59,535 nucleotides of DNA, from contig CAYFOM010000027.1 of NCBI GenBank assembly GCA_964344765.1, forward strand, positions 1 through 59,535. Reading direction: 5' to 3'. The position numbers and the translations under genes are program-made. The notes under the pieces are model-generated. The model was not told the origin of the DNA and did not search any database. It worked only from the letters and a program-made list of their open reading frames with translations. Below are positions 26,636-35,114 of the stretch, one piece after another (position 1 is the first letter of the stretch; each line of letters starts with the position of its first letter). The DNA is from JACNIZ01 sp964344765 (GTDB lineage: Bacteria > Planctomycetota > UBA1135).

Positions 26636-27052
26636 ATGAGCAACTCCGACGGCATCCGCTGGAAGCAACGCCACGATAATTTCGTGAAAGCGCTGGCTAG
26701 ACTCACTTCTGCGTGCCAACAGTCTGAATATTCCGATTTGGAAAGAGCAGGACTGGTGCAGATGTTTGAGTTCACCTTCGAGCTGAGCTGGAAGTCGCTC
26801 AAGGATCTTCTCTACTTCGGTGGCCTCAGTGCCAACACACCACGCGAAGTACTTCGTCAGGCCTTCGCCGCCGAATGGCTGAGCGAAGCGGACACTGAAG
26901 CTCTATTGGATGCGCTGCAAAAGCGAAATCTGCTCACCCACACCTATGAAGAATCAATGGCGGTTGAGGCAGTTCGGCTAATTAAAGAAGAATTTCAACC
27001 TGTCCTTCAGCGGGTGAATGAGTTTTTAAAGGCCAAGCGTTCCGACCAATGA
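26636..27052 (+). CDS. hepT: HEPN ribonuclease toxin HepT
   Basis: 138 residues of the HI0074-like HEPN family. The RX4HXY motif is intact as RNLLTHTY (R97, H102, Y104), the catalytic core of HepT RNases, where Tyr is the residue AMPylated by the antitoxin. The body is all helical, with FEFTFELSWKSLKDLL typical of the family. It is four bases overlapped by mntA (ATGA), as usual for this type VII toxin-antitoxin system. The pair follows tRNA-Asn and is enclosed by duplicated terminator sequence. Confidence 0.93.
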   Translation: MSNSDGIRWKQRHDNFVKALARLTSACQQSEYSDLERAGLVQMFEFTFELSWKSLKDLLYFGGLSANTPREVLRQAFAAEWLSEADTEALLDALQKRNLLTHTYEESMAVEAVRLIKEEFQPVLQRVNEFLKAKRSDQ

Positions 27053-27345
27053 ATGACGGCCTAAAGCCCGAGGCGAAGGAACAGATCTTGGCGATCTTGA
27101 CCGCCAATCCCCGAGTAACAAAGGTCGTACTTTTTGGATCGCGAGCAATGGGCACTCATTCGCCATCATCCGATATCGATATCGCTTTGTTCGGGACGGC
27201 TTTGACCTTGGACGATCACGCAAAGTTCGCTGGGTTGTTGGACGAACTCCCTATTGCTCAAAAAGTAGATCTGGTTTTGATGAATACGGTTTCCAGCCAA
27301 GACTTACTCACGCATATTGAAGACTTCGGAGTGAAGTGGGCTTGA
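27049..27345 (+). CDS. mntA: MNT-domain nucleotidyltransferase antitoxin MntA
   Basis: 98 residues. The minimal nucleotidyltransferase motif GSX10DXD is complete (GSRAMGTHSPSSDID, G30-S31 and D42, D44), with a third acidic strand VDLVLM. In studied pairs MntA AMPylates HepT on Tyr and so silences it. The start overlaps the hepT stop. An internal 30-base segment (27096-27125) recurs at 28891-28920 with two mismatches. Confidence 0.93.
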   Translation: MNDGLKPEAKEQILAILTANPRVTKVVLFGSRAMGTHSPSSDIDIALFGTALTLDDHAKFAGLLDELPIAQKVDLVLMNTVSSQDLLTHIEDFGVKWA

Positions 27346-27390
27346 TCGACTTGAAAAGTATTTATCCCTAGCGAGGGGACACTTTTTCAG

Positions 27391-27419
27391 ATCGTCGGTC
27401 CAATCCGGCGGTCTCTTTT
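27391..27419 (+). repeat. Direct repeat flanking the hepT-mntA pair, right copy
   Basis: Near copy (about 25 of 29) of the tRNA-Asn terminator region. The stem still pairs in part (CCGGCGGTC with the GATCGTCGG side) and a TCTTTT follows, so it may also terminate hepT-mntA. Confidence 0.7.
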
Positions 27420-27440
27420 GCTTGCATCTAGAATACACGC

Positions 27441-28241
27441 ATGACAATTCGCTCACGTGTTTGGGATATCGTTGAGGTCGCTAGGCCCGGTGACAGGGTT
27501 AGCGGGAGATTCGATCGGGCAATATTGATCCTGATTGCACTCAATGTCATGGTAGTTATCCTGGAGTCCGTTTCCGGGATTCAGCAGCGGGCTGAAAGGC
27601 TGTTTTTTCTATTTGAGCTCACGTCCGTTGCAGTGTTTTCTCTCGAATACGTTGCCCGGCTTTGGGCATGCGTGGAGGATCCGAAGCATTGGAAATCGAT
27701 TTCAGGTCGAGTTCGATATGCACTAAAGGGCATGGTCCTGATTGACCTACTCGCAATTCTTCCATTTTTTCTTCCGATGTTGGGTGTGGATTTAAGATCC
27801 TTAAGAGCGCTAAGACTGATGAGGATCTTCAGAGTTTTAAAGGTGGGCCGGTATTACTCATCATTCAGCCTTATCAAAAGGGTTGTCGCGGGCAAAAAGG
27901 AAGAACTTGTGTTGACGACGGCCATTATGGGGTTGTTGCTTATCATTGCATCCAGCGTTCTGTACTTCTGCGAGAACCAGGCGCAGCCGGATAAATTCTC
28001 GAGCATACCTGCCACCATGTGGTGGGCGATTGCAACTCTAACCACCGTCGGATATGGTGATGTTTACCCAATTACAATCGCCGGGAAAGTATTTGGCGCA
28101 ATCATTGCGGTCTTAGGGGTAGGCATGTTCGCATTGCCTACTGGAATTTTGGGGGCGGGATTCGTCGACGAGGTCCAGCGTGCAAAAGAAGGCGACAGTA
28201 CTTGCCCCCAATGTGGATACACAGCCTCACCGATAAAGTAG
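27441..28241 (+). CDS. Voltage-gated-type potassium channel
   Basis: 266 residues with six hydrophobic segments in Kv order. The fourth (about 119-137) has Arg or Lys every third residue (RSLRALRLMRIFRVLKVGR), the voltage sensor. The pore loop gives TTVGYGD (202-207) as selectivity filter. It ends with an unusual short tail CPQCGY, half of a zinc ribbon, after the last helix. It should conduct potassium as a tetramer in the inner membrane. It lies in the accessory patch after tRNA-Asn. Confidence 0.92.
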   Translation: MTIRSRVWDIVEVARPGDRVSGRFDRAILILIALNVMVVILESVSGIQQRAERLFFLFELTSVAVFSLEYVARLWACVEDPKHWKSISGRVRYALKGMVLIDLLAILPFFLPMLGVDLRSLRALRLMRIFRVLKVGRYYSSFSLIKRVVAGKKEELVLTTAIMGLLLIIASSVLYFCENQAQPDKFSSIPATMWWAIATLTTVGYGDVYPITIAGKVFGAIIAVLGVGMFALPTGILGAGFVDEVQRAKEGDSTCPQCGYTASPIK

Positions 28242-28250
28242 AATTTGATC

Positions 28251-28895
28251 ATGGTAGTTGATAATTCACGTGAAGTTATTCCCTCGAGCATAAATGCTGG
28301 TCGACGAGAAGACCGAGACCTTATGGAAATGCTCGGATTAGTCAAAGGGGTTTTAGCCGATGGCAAGGTTTGCGAAGCTGAAGCAAATCATTTGAATACG
28401 TGGATTCGGTGTCACCCTGATGTACTTGCAACTTTCCCTGGTAAGGCATTGGCTGACCGCCTTACCCACATATTTGAAGATGGTCGAGTAGACGTTGATG
28501 AGAGGAGAGATCTCGCCCAGTTGTTGAAACAACTAGTTGGCGGCGAGGCGGGTTTGATTGGAGGCGAATCAAGTTCGACCGAGCTTCCGCTTGATTCCCC
28601 ACCGCCTCCGGTTCAGTTTTCGGGGAAGTCTTTCGTCCTAACCGGGAAATTCGCGATGGGGCCTCGCAAAGCGTGCGAAGCATTGATTGTCAGTCATGGC
28701 GGAGTTTGTAAACGCAGCGTGATTGCAACGCTGGACTATCTGGTCATCGGATCATTTGGCAGTCGAGATTGGATCCAAACATCCCATGGTCGAAAAATTG
28801 AAAAGGCGATGCAGCTTAAGAAAGATGGTCGGCAGGTTGCCATCGTCGGGGAATGTCATTGGGCCACCGAGCTAGAGCGACTTTGCTCCTCTTGA
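28251..28895 (+). CDS. BRCT-domain protein
   Basis: 214 residues from the ATG at 28251 (a TTG at 28245 is also possible). The N-terminal half is helical and acidic, with an acidic repeated pattern (LADGKVCEAEAN, FEDGRVDVDERRD) that looks TerB-like. After a Pro-rich linker, the C-terminal part (from about 120) reads FSGKSFVLTGKFAMGPRK, a BRCT domain like those of bacterial DNA ligase or exonuclease-linked proteins. It may bind DNA ends or phosphoproteins. Its TGA stop lies inside a fragment of mntA sequence. Confidence 0.8.
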   Translation: MVVDNSREVIPSSINAGRREDRDLMEMLGLVKGVLADGKVCEAEANHLNTWIRCHPDVLATFPGKALADRLTHIFEDGRVDVDERRDLAQLLKQLVGGEAGLIGGESSSTELPLDSPPPPVQFSGKSFVLTGKFAMGPRKACEALIVSHGGVCKRSVIATLDYLVIGSFGSRDWIQTSHGRKIEKAMQLKKDGRQVAIVGECHWATELERLCSS

Positions 28896-28920
28896 CCGCC
28901 AATTCTCGAGTAACAAAGGT
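28891..28920 (+). repeat. Fragment of the mntA coding sequence
   Basis: 30 bases equal to 27096-27125 inside mntA except for two positions. Downstream bases no longer match. It appears to be a remnant left by recombination. Confidence 0.75.
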
Positions 28921-28955
28921 TGGCCTGCCCCCATTCTCTGTGCTACTAGCAATCT

Positions 28956-28972
28956 AACACTCGGGGAGTGTT
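28956..28972 (+). terminator. Hairpin, possible weak terminator
   Basis: AACACTC and GAGTGTT around GGG give a perfect 7-bp stem, followed by GTTCCTT rather than a clean T run. It lies 60 bases after the BRCT gene. Confidence 0.4.
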
Positions 28973-29089
28973 GTTCCTTACACGGCACGATTTCTGTTTC
29001 GTTGCCGTTAGAAGCCCGCTTCGAGAGTTTTATGGATGATTTATTCTGCGGTGTCCGGTAAATAAGGGGGAACGATACTTGCCAAAACC

Positions 29090-30130
29090 ATGATCACAAT
29101 CTTCACCGAGGAGCATCAGCACCACAATCCGAAGCACGAAATCTTCCGCGGTGAGCGGGTACCGAGCTTTGAAGCTGTTGCTCGTGGTGACGTTTTGCGC
29201 GACGCGTTGATTGCCCACGGTCATGAGTTGCGTGCGCCGACGATTGACGCCGGGCCGGTGCTCGCGCGGGTGCATGATTCGCGCTACTTGAAGTTTCTTG
29301 AAGGAGCTTGGGATGAGTGGGTTGCGCTCGATCCTGCAAACGCCGATCTACAACCATTTCCATCCGTTTGGCCGATCCGCAGTTTGCGTTCCGATTTCGA
29401 ACCGGCCGACTTCATCGCCAAGCTCGGTTTTTATTCGATGGACAATGGCACACCGCTGGCTGAAGGCACATGGCGCGCAGTTCGAGCCGCCGCCGATGCC
29501 GCAGTCACCGCCGCCAGCTTTGTCATCAACGGTGAACGCGCAGTCTTCAGCGCGACTCGTCCGCCCGGACATCACGCCGGACGTGACTTCATGGGCGGCT
29601 ATAGCTTCCTCAACTTTTCCGCGCTCGCCGCAACCGCATTGCAAGATGGGGGAACTGAACGGGTAGCGATCTTGGATGTCGACTATCACCACGGCAACGG
29701 CACACAAAGCTTGTTTGAAGAACGCGCCGACATCCTAACCCTTAGCATTCACGCCGACCCTCGCCACGAATTTCCATTTTACCTCGGCCACGCCGACGAA
29801 ACCGGACGTGGAGAAGGCATCGGCTTCAATGCAAATTTCCCCCTTGCTCCTGGAACCGACGCTACCAGTTGGTTCGACGCCTTCGACCAAGCCACCGCAC
29901 GCATCGCTGCATTCGCACCCGACGCCCTCGTCGTCCCTCTTGGCTTAGACACCTTCGCCGGCGATCCACTTTCAAGCTTCCACCTCACCGCCGACGACTT
30001 TCAACGCCTCGGCGCGCACATTCAAAAGCTAAACCTACCAACAGTGATCGTCCTCGAAGGCGGCTACGCCATAAACGAACTCGGCGAAAACGCAGCGCGA
30101 GTACTCACTGGTTTCAGTGAAGCCAATTAG
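29090..30130 (+). CDS. Histone-deacetylase-fold hydrolase, probably acetylpolyamine amidohydrolase
   Basis: 346 residues. The zinc site is visible: RPPGHHAG (tandem His), ILDVDYHHGNGT (Asp and His ligands) and a later GLDTFAGDPLSSFHLT (Asp ligand). The FGG-type loop, PFYLGHADETG, resembles acetylpolyamine amidohydrolases more than bacterial acetoin AcuC. It would deacetylate polyamines or similar small amides in the cytoplasm. It converges on the MerC-like gene with a one-base gap. Confidence 0.88.
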   Translation: MITIFTEEHQHHNPKHEIFRGERVPSFEAVARGDVLRDALIAHGHELRAPTIDAGPVLARVHDSRYLKFLEGAWDEWVALDPANADLQPFPSVWPIRSLRSDFEPADFIAKLGFYSMDNGTPLAEGTWRAVRAAADAAVTAASFVINGERAVFSATRPPGHHAGRDFMGGYSFLNFSALAATALQDGGTERVAILDVDYHHGNGTQSLFEERADILTLSIHADPRHEFPFYLGHADETGRGEGIGFNANFPLAPGTDATSWFDAFDQATARIAAFAPDALVVPLGLDTFAGDPLSSFHLTADDFQRLGAHIQKLNLPTVIVLEGGYAINELGENAARVLTGFSEAN

Positions 30131-30131
30131 C

Positions 30132-30692
30132 CTACTGATCATTCGAGCAAAACGGACCCACGCTCTCCCTAGTCTCCGAGCAACGCTTGCAGTTCTTGCA
30201 AAAACGCAAGTTTGCCCAGTGAGCGGTCACCAGTGCAAAGCCGCCGAACATCGTCAGCACGCTTGCTGGTGGGAACTTCCAATCCCAGCCGCCGGTTTCG
30301 GCATCTACTTCAACGGTAGGGCAGCAATCCGAGCAAGCGGCCTCATCAGAAAGTGGGGCGATCGCCAAGGCGTTGGCTCCCTCGCCGGCCCATAACGGTT
30401 CCAACCACGGGAACCCCGTCCCTATTAGAACCAGACCGACACCAACCAAACCTAAAACGACCACCCCGGTGCGCTGGTGGAGTTGGAAGCCTTTTGCCAT
30501 CGCAAGCGCGGCAACCGGCAGGACCAACAACGCAATCATCAAATGAACGGTGGGACTCGCCCACCAACCTCCAATCACCGGAGAAAACATCACCACAAAT
30601 GGAGCGATCAAGCAATGAATCGCGCATCCAACCGAGGCGATGATTCCTGCACGATCCAACCCCTCGTGCATAGTGGTTTGCGTAGCTTTCAT
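30132..30692 (-). CDS. MerC-domain membrane protein
   Basis: 186 residues with about four hydrophobic segments and a CAIHC motif early (after GIIASVG), as in MerC mercury and metal-handling proteins, plus Cys pairs (CSDCC and CKNCKRC) near the C terminus. It could bind or carry a soft metal such as zinc or mercury across the membrane. It follows the ABC permease by a 3-base gap in a run headed by a Fur-type regulator, so control by a metal is likely. The link to mercury is by family only. Confidence 0.75.
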   Translation of the reverse strand: MKATQTTMHEGLDRAGIIASVGCAIHCLIAPFVVMFSPVIGGWWASPTVHLMIALLVLPVAALAMAKGFQLHQRTGVVVLGLVGVGLVLIGTGFPWLEPLWAGEGANALAIAPLSDEAACSDCCPTVEVDAETGGWDWKFPPASVLTMFGGFALVTAHWANLRFCKNCKRCSETRESVGPFCSNDQ

Positions 30693-30695
30693 CGA

Positions 30696-32093
30696 TTAAC
30701 GTCCCAAACGACGAGCAAAGAAGGTTGCACCGCCGACTAAGGCGACCGCCCAAACAACTAGTGTCAGCAAACCGGCGAACCAGGATGTTGCCGGCGGTTG
30801 AACGCGAGTGGGCGATGCAGAAACCAAGTCTTCAAAGTCATCCAAGTCCATCGCCTCGCCACTCCAAGCCGCGGCAATGGTGCGCTCGATGCGCTCTGCA
30901 ATTGCGTCGGCAACAGCGGTTCGAAAAACTTGGGCAGCGGCGGGGCCCCGGCCGGCGAGGTTTTCTAATGCTTGGCTAAAAGCAAGAGTCGGCGACGCCA
31001 AGCTCATTACCGAAACCAGGTCGCGATGCGCTTTCCCACGCTCTTCACGATTGCGGATTCGATCTTCCAAACTGACGACGCGCATGCCGTCGGAGGCTGC
31101 TCGAACACCAGAGCTTCGCGGCTCGGGTGCCTGATTCTCAAGCCCGGGGAATCGTGCAAACACGGCTTGATAAAGCTCGTCTTCGCTCAAGTCGGAAGTC
31201 GCAGCGCCGGCGTCGCGTGCTTGAACAGTGAGATCAAGTGCGAAGTCATCAGCCGCCAGAGCTGCGGACCTTTCCGTACCCAGGGAGGGAACCAGAACGC
31301 ATAACAGAATCCATCCGGTTCCAAGCGCGACCGCGCTTTGCGAAGGGTTGCGCGCCAAGATGGCAACCGCGCCAAGCAGTGCGGTCCAAAAGCCAACGTA
31401 GGCAAGCACCATCAACGCCAGCGACATCACACTGCCCAAGTCAGCAACTGCCCAAATCGCTGCAAACAATACCAACAGCAATCCAGCGGCAGCTGTAATC
31501 GCGCCCACTGCTATGCAACGAGCCCAAATCCAACTGCGATCATGACCCGATTGCATGCGCACCAACGGCATGACCCCGGTCGCGCGCTCGTAGCCGCCAA
31601 TCTCGATACCCAAAGACAAAATCAACAACGGCAACAGCAGCGCCAGCACGGCAACCAAATCCAATCCGCCCGTCACGGCAAGCGCCGGGTTTTCAATTCG
31701 ATTGCCTTCGGCAAGTAACGGATCAGTCCATTTATTAATCCGCACCGTCACCGCGCCGGACTCGGCCGAAGCAAAGGCAATGCCGGCAAGTGGGGCAGGT
31801 GTGCGCGCAATTCGCGTCGCGGCGTAATAGTCCTGCCAACGCGGTTGACTAAGATCGATCCAACTACGATCCGCCGGACCCTTTTCACCGGCCTCAAAGT
31901 AGCCGCGGGCTTCGGACAAAGACTCCTCCTGCGCCACCTGACCACTTGCAATAGCTTCCCGCCAACGGTCGACGTCTTGCTGGCCTTGCACGACGACGAA
32001 GGCGCCGGCGCCAAGGATTAACGCAAGGACCAGCAAGCGCAACGGCGAGCGGAGCAAATTTCGCAGCTCCAAACCTAAGGCGATGCGAATCAT
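30696..32093 (-). CDS. ABC-2-type permease (DUF3526-like)
   Basis: 465 residues from the ATG at 32093; the frame is open to 32159, but this start overlaps the previous stop as ATGA. There are six or more hydrophobic segments in the ABC-2 layout: one near the N terminus (PLRLLVLALILGAGAFVVV), a long loop of about 130 residues on the outer side, then several in the second half. It follows the other permease and pairs with it as a heterodimer with the ATPase at 33502. Substrate unknown. Confidence 0.8.
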   Translation of the reverse strand: MIRIALGLELRNLLRSPLRLLVLALILGAGAFVVVQGQQDVDRWREAIASGQVAQEESLSEARGYFEAGEKGPADRSWIDLSQPRWQDYYAATRIARTPAPLAGIAFASAESGAVTVRINKWTDPLLAEGNRIENPALAVTGGLDLVAVLALLLPLLILSLGIEIGGYERATGVMPLVRMQSGHDRSWIWARCIAVGAITAAAGLLLVLFAAIWAVADLGSVMSLALMVLAYVGFWTALLGAVAILARNPSQSAVALGTGWILLCVLVPSLGTERSAALAADDFALDLTVQARDAGAATSDLSEDELYQAVFARFPGLENQAPEPRSSGVRAASDGMRVVSLEDRIRNREERGKAHRDLVSVMSLASPTLAFSQALENLAGRGPAAAQVFRTAVADAIAERIERTIAAAWSGEAMDLDDFEDLVSASPTRVQPPATSWFAGLLTLVVWAVALVGGATFFARRLGR

Positions 32094-33505
32094 AGGATCC
32101 CCCTGCGATCGAAGCGGCGGGCGGTTAGGGCGAGGAATACCGTGGCGCCAATCAGCCAAGCCAATAGCGAAACGATTTCCATGCTTCGGCCACGCAGCAA
32201 TTCACTCAGGCTTAATGGTTGATAGTCAAACGCCTCGAAGCCGGTGTAGAAATCCTGCTTGGTCGTGCGAGTCAGTCGGCCTTCCTCATTGCGAGCCACG
32301 CCATGCGCATCTTCTTCATTCAACTTGCGCACCAACTCGCGCCGGTAGCTTTCGGTTTGGCGCAAGAAGTCCAAGTGACTCGCCAAACCCGTGCCGGCAA
32401 TTTCCATCGACAAGCGATCGGTCGCCTGCAAAGGATTCACCAACGAGAACACTCCGGCAAAACGATCTTGCCGCATTAAGTGTTCTTCCAATTCACCAAA
32501 GTGCTTATCCCAAACCTGCGCGCCGTACTCCTCGTCGGCCTGCATGATCAAGCCGCCTAAGTTGACTGGAAGTTCATTACGCGATTCCACGCCATACTCA
32601 GCAAGCACCTGCTTCTCAAGTTCCTGACGTCGCTCATCACGCGGATTATGACCATCCATTCCTTGCTCGCGATCTTCGGTCATCGCCGCTTGGAACGCAT
32701 CACGCCCCGGCAACGGATCCAATGCGGAGGCGGTCATCGCCGCGAGTCGAGGCATCAAAATGCCGGCGAGCACCCAAAGGCTGAGCAGCACCGCGGCTGA
32801 AGTACCAGGACGCTTCGTACGCGCGGAAACAACCGCCACCACGGTGGCCACGACCCAAAGCATGGCCAAGTGCAGAGCGAAAAACGAAAGCGTTCGTCCC
32901 CAATCCAAGTCGTCGGCAAAGATGAATTGGGTGGCGACGACGAGCAAACAGAGTAGGGCGCCTAGCGACCACAAGGCCAAGGATTTTGCAACCAGAAGGG
33001 GTAGCGGTCGCACACCTTGAATCCATAGCAGTCGTAGACGCCCACTCTCACGCTCGGACGAAACTACGCCGAAACCAACCAGCACCAGAACCAGCGGAGC
33101 TAACAGCTGGAGCACGGTAGCCGGTTCAAGTCGGTCGTAGCGCAGCAAGCTTGCCGCTTCTTGCTGCGGTTTATGCATTGCCGTGTTTTGACGGTGGGCC
33201 TCGGTGTAAATCACCCGCCCAGTTACCGCTTGCAAACCCGAATCCAAATTGCCCAGCGGGCCATTGGGACGGAACACGTAATCGCCGTAGTGCGCTCGCG
33301 AGTGAGGGCTATCGCCCTCGCGTTGATCCCATGCGCTGCGGGCGGCGTGGGTGGCAGAAAACTGTGCTAGCTCCTGACGTTCATACGTCGAGTTGGAAAT
33401 CCATGCAGCTCCCAACGCGAGTAGAGCGCCAAGAACCAGCACAAGCATGCCTCTGCCGTCGCGCAGAACGGCTCGCCATTCGTTACGAAAGAGCGTGCCG
33501 ATCAT
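32090..33505 (-). CDS. ABC-2-type permease (DUF3526-like)
   Basis: 471 residues with hydrophobic segments in the ABC-2 arrangement and a long extracytoplasmic region. The phrase SSERESGRLRLLWIQGVRPLPLL is seen in part (SERESGRLRLLWIQGV), like the coupling helix of gliding or NosY-type exporters. It overlaps the ATPase gene by four bases (ATGA) and the second permease by four, so the three genes are translationally coupled. Confidence 0.82.
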   Translation of the reverse strand: MIGTLFRNEWRAVLRDGRGMLVLVLGALLALGAAWISNSTYERQELAQFSATHAARSAWDQREGDSPHSRAHYGDYVFRPNGPLGNLDSGLQAVTGRVIYTEAHRQNTAMHKPQQEAASLLRYDRLEPATVLQLLAPLVLVLVGFGVVSSERESGRLRLLWIQGVRPLPLLVAKSLALWSLGALLCLLVVATQFIFADDLDWGRTLSFFALHLAMLWVVATVVAVVSARTKRPGTSAAVLLSLWVLAGILMPRLAAMTASALDPLPGRDAFQAAMTEDREQGMDGHNPRDERRQELEKQVLAEYGVESRNELPVNLGGLIMQADEEYGAQVWDKHFGELEEHLMRQDRFAGVFSLVNPLQATDRLSMEIAGTGLASHLDFLRQTESYRRELVRKLNEEDAHGVARNEEGRLTRTTKQDFYTGFEAFDYQPLSLSELLRGRSMEIVSLLAWLIGATVFLALTARRFDRRGIL

Positions 33506-34236
33506 GTCGACGGGGTTGCGATTTTTTCAGGGTTGGAATCGCTGACTAGATCCAAGTAAGCGGCTTCTAGATCGCGATCTTGGACCTCGTTTGCGTTCCA
33601 TTCGGCACGCAGAGATCCATGCACTAACAGCCCGACGGTATCGCAAGTATCGCGGGCGCGGAAAAGGTCGTGGGTCGCCATCAGAACCGCCAGTCCGCAA
33701 CTAGCGAGTTCACGCACGCGTTCGGCCAAATCATGGCTTGCGCTAGGGTCAAGGCCTGATGAAGGTTCGTCCAGGACGACTGCCTGCGCATCTTTCGCGA
33801 GCGCGATGGCGGGTCCCACTTTTTGACGCATTCCCTTCGAGTAAGTTGATACTCGTCGGTGATGCGCGTCAGCTTGCAGACCGGCGCGGTCCAAGCAAGC
33901 TGTGCTTTCGCTTTCGTCCAGGCGTCGGCCGGCTAGTTGCGAAAAGAGTTGTAGGTTTTCCCGACCACTTAGGTGGGGGTAAAGCGCAACGGATTCGGAC
34001 ACATAAGCCAGAATGTTTCGTGCGCCTTTGGGGTCGGCGACCGCGTCAATTCCACCGACGCGAATGCTGCCGGAGGTCGGCTTGAGCAGCCCGGTGACCA
34101 GGTTGATGGTGGTGGATTTGCCGGCGCCGTTGGGGCCGAGCAATCCGTAAACGCAGCCGGCAGGCACCGACAGGTTGAGGCCATCCAGGGCGCGGTGGCC
34201 CGGGTATTCCATGACGACGTTGTCGATTTCGATCAT
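33502..34236 (-). CDS. ABC transporter ATP-binding protein
   Basis: 244 residues. Walker A LLGPNGAGKST, signature YSKGMRQKV and Walker B VVLDEPSSGLDP in the usual order, and H-loop ATHD. The signature form with KGMRQ is typical of export-type ATPases of the CcmA/NatA group. It powers the two adjoining permeases. It lies between the Fur-type gene and the permeases. Confidence 0.93.
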   Translation of the reverse strand: MIEIDNVVMEYPGHRALDGLNLSVPAGCVYGLLGPNGAGKSTTINLVTGLLKPTSGSIRVGGIDAVADPKGARNILAYVSESVALYPHLSGRENLQLFSQLAGRRLDESESTACLDRAGLQADAHHRRVSTYSKGMRQKVGPAIALAKDAQAVVLDEPSSGLDPSASHDLAERVRELASCGLAVLMATHDLFRARDTCDTVGLLVHGSLRAEWNANEVQDRDLEAAYLDLVSDSNPEKIATPST

Positions 34237-34281
34237 GACGTGGTGGGATCGAAGTGGTGGTGGATCGAGGGCGGTCGTGGG

Positions 34282-34650
34282 TTAGGCGGCGCTGCAGGTG
34301 GCGCACTGACCGAACAGCAAGATTTCGTGCTCAGTCATCGTGAAGCCCGGCGGCAGGATGGAGTCAAGCCCAGGCACGCAACCGCTGAGGTCGATGGCGC
34401 GATCGCAGTCTGAGCAAAGGAAATGGTGGTGATGGGCGAGGTTTGCCGGCTCGTATCGGGTTTGGCCGCCGGGGAGATTGGTCTCGCGCAGCTCGCCGGA
34501 CTTCACTCCGCGCTTGAGGGCGCGGTAAACGGTGGCGATTCCGATGCCATTCCGCTGGGTGGCCATCCAAATTTCGTTGGCGGACATGGGGCCCGCGGCA
34601 TCCGCCAGTAATTGGTGGATGATCTGTGCCTGCTTGGAGCGTTCGCTCAT
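34282..34650 (-). CDS. Fur/Zur-family metal-dependent repressor
   Basis: 122 residues. N-terminal winged helix (GIGIATVYRALKRG recognition segment), then the metal region with NLAHHHHFLCSDC and a last CATC. The two Cys pairs bind the structural zinc, and the His cluster forms the sensing site. The protein is shorter than E. coli Fur and more like Zur, but the metal cannot be told from sequence. A palindromic operator lies directly before its own start. It heads the ABC transporter and MerC-like genes, which it presumably controls. Confidence 0.88.
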   Translation of the reverse strand: MSERSKQAQIIHQLLADAAGPMSANEIWMATQRNGIGIATVYRALKRGVKSGELRETNLPGGQTRYEPANLAHHHHFLCSDCDRAIDLSGCVPGLDSILPPGFTMTEHEILLFGQCATCSAA

Positions 34651-34675
34651 GTGATACCTTATAATCGATTATCAC
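34651..34675 (-). promoter_or_regulatory. Palindromic Fur/Zur-type operator before the regulator gene
   Basis: GTGATA and TATCAC (34651-34656 and 34670-34675) flank a perfect 12-base palindrome ATAATCGATTAT (34661-34672). It starts one base upstream of the start codon of the Fur-family gene, so a bound repressor would block its own expression and the genes behind it. Confidence 0.65.
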
Positions 34676-34737
34676 CTATCATGCAAGCGCGGCCCCTCAG
34701 TCTAGTCTTTAGGCTTGTTTATGCCCGCTACGCTACC

Positions 34738-35085
34738 TCAACATCCACTGGCACTGGTGCGAATGGCGGATTCCAGCTCGTCCTCACAGAGTTCCACCCG
34801 CCGCACCAAGTCCGCCAGCACCCGGTTGTTGTGGTACGGGTATTCCTCCATCATCGCCAGCAGCTCATCCAAGTGCTGACGCGCTTCCGCCAAATGGGTC
34901 TTCCGTGCCTCTAACCGAGTCGCGTCCTGATAAAGCTTCAACGATGTCTCCGTCGCTTCCGCCACTTCGGTGGCCTGCGGAGACTCGGCCCACATGTCGT
35001 AACTCGCAACAGCCCGGGCCACGAGTTTCATCCACGGCGGCCGACGGTAGGGGTTGTCTCCGAACAACCAATTGAAAAGTTTCAT
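34738..35085 (-). CDS. Hypothetical small helical protein
   Basis: 115 residues, with a Trp/Pro-rich N terminus (LFNWLFGDNPYRRPPWM) and a long Ala/Glu/Leu-rich helix (about 35-110). No signal and no known family. It looks like a real gene by codon use and position between the regulator and ferritin-like genes, but could be non-essential. Confidence 0.5.
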   Translation of the reverse strand: MKLFNWLFGDNPYRRPPWMKLVARAVASYDMWAESPQATEVAEATETSLKLYQDATRLEARKTHLAEARQHLDELLAMMEEYPYHNNRVLADLVRRVELCEDELESAIRTSASGC

Positions 35086-35114
35086 CGCCGACCATCGTAC
35101 CCGACAAACACTCC

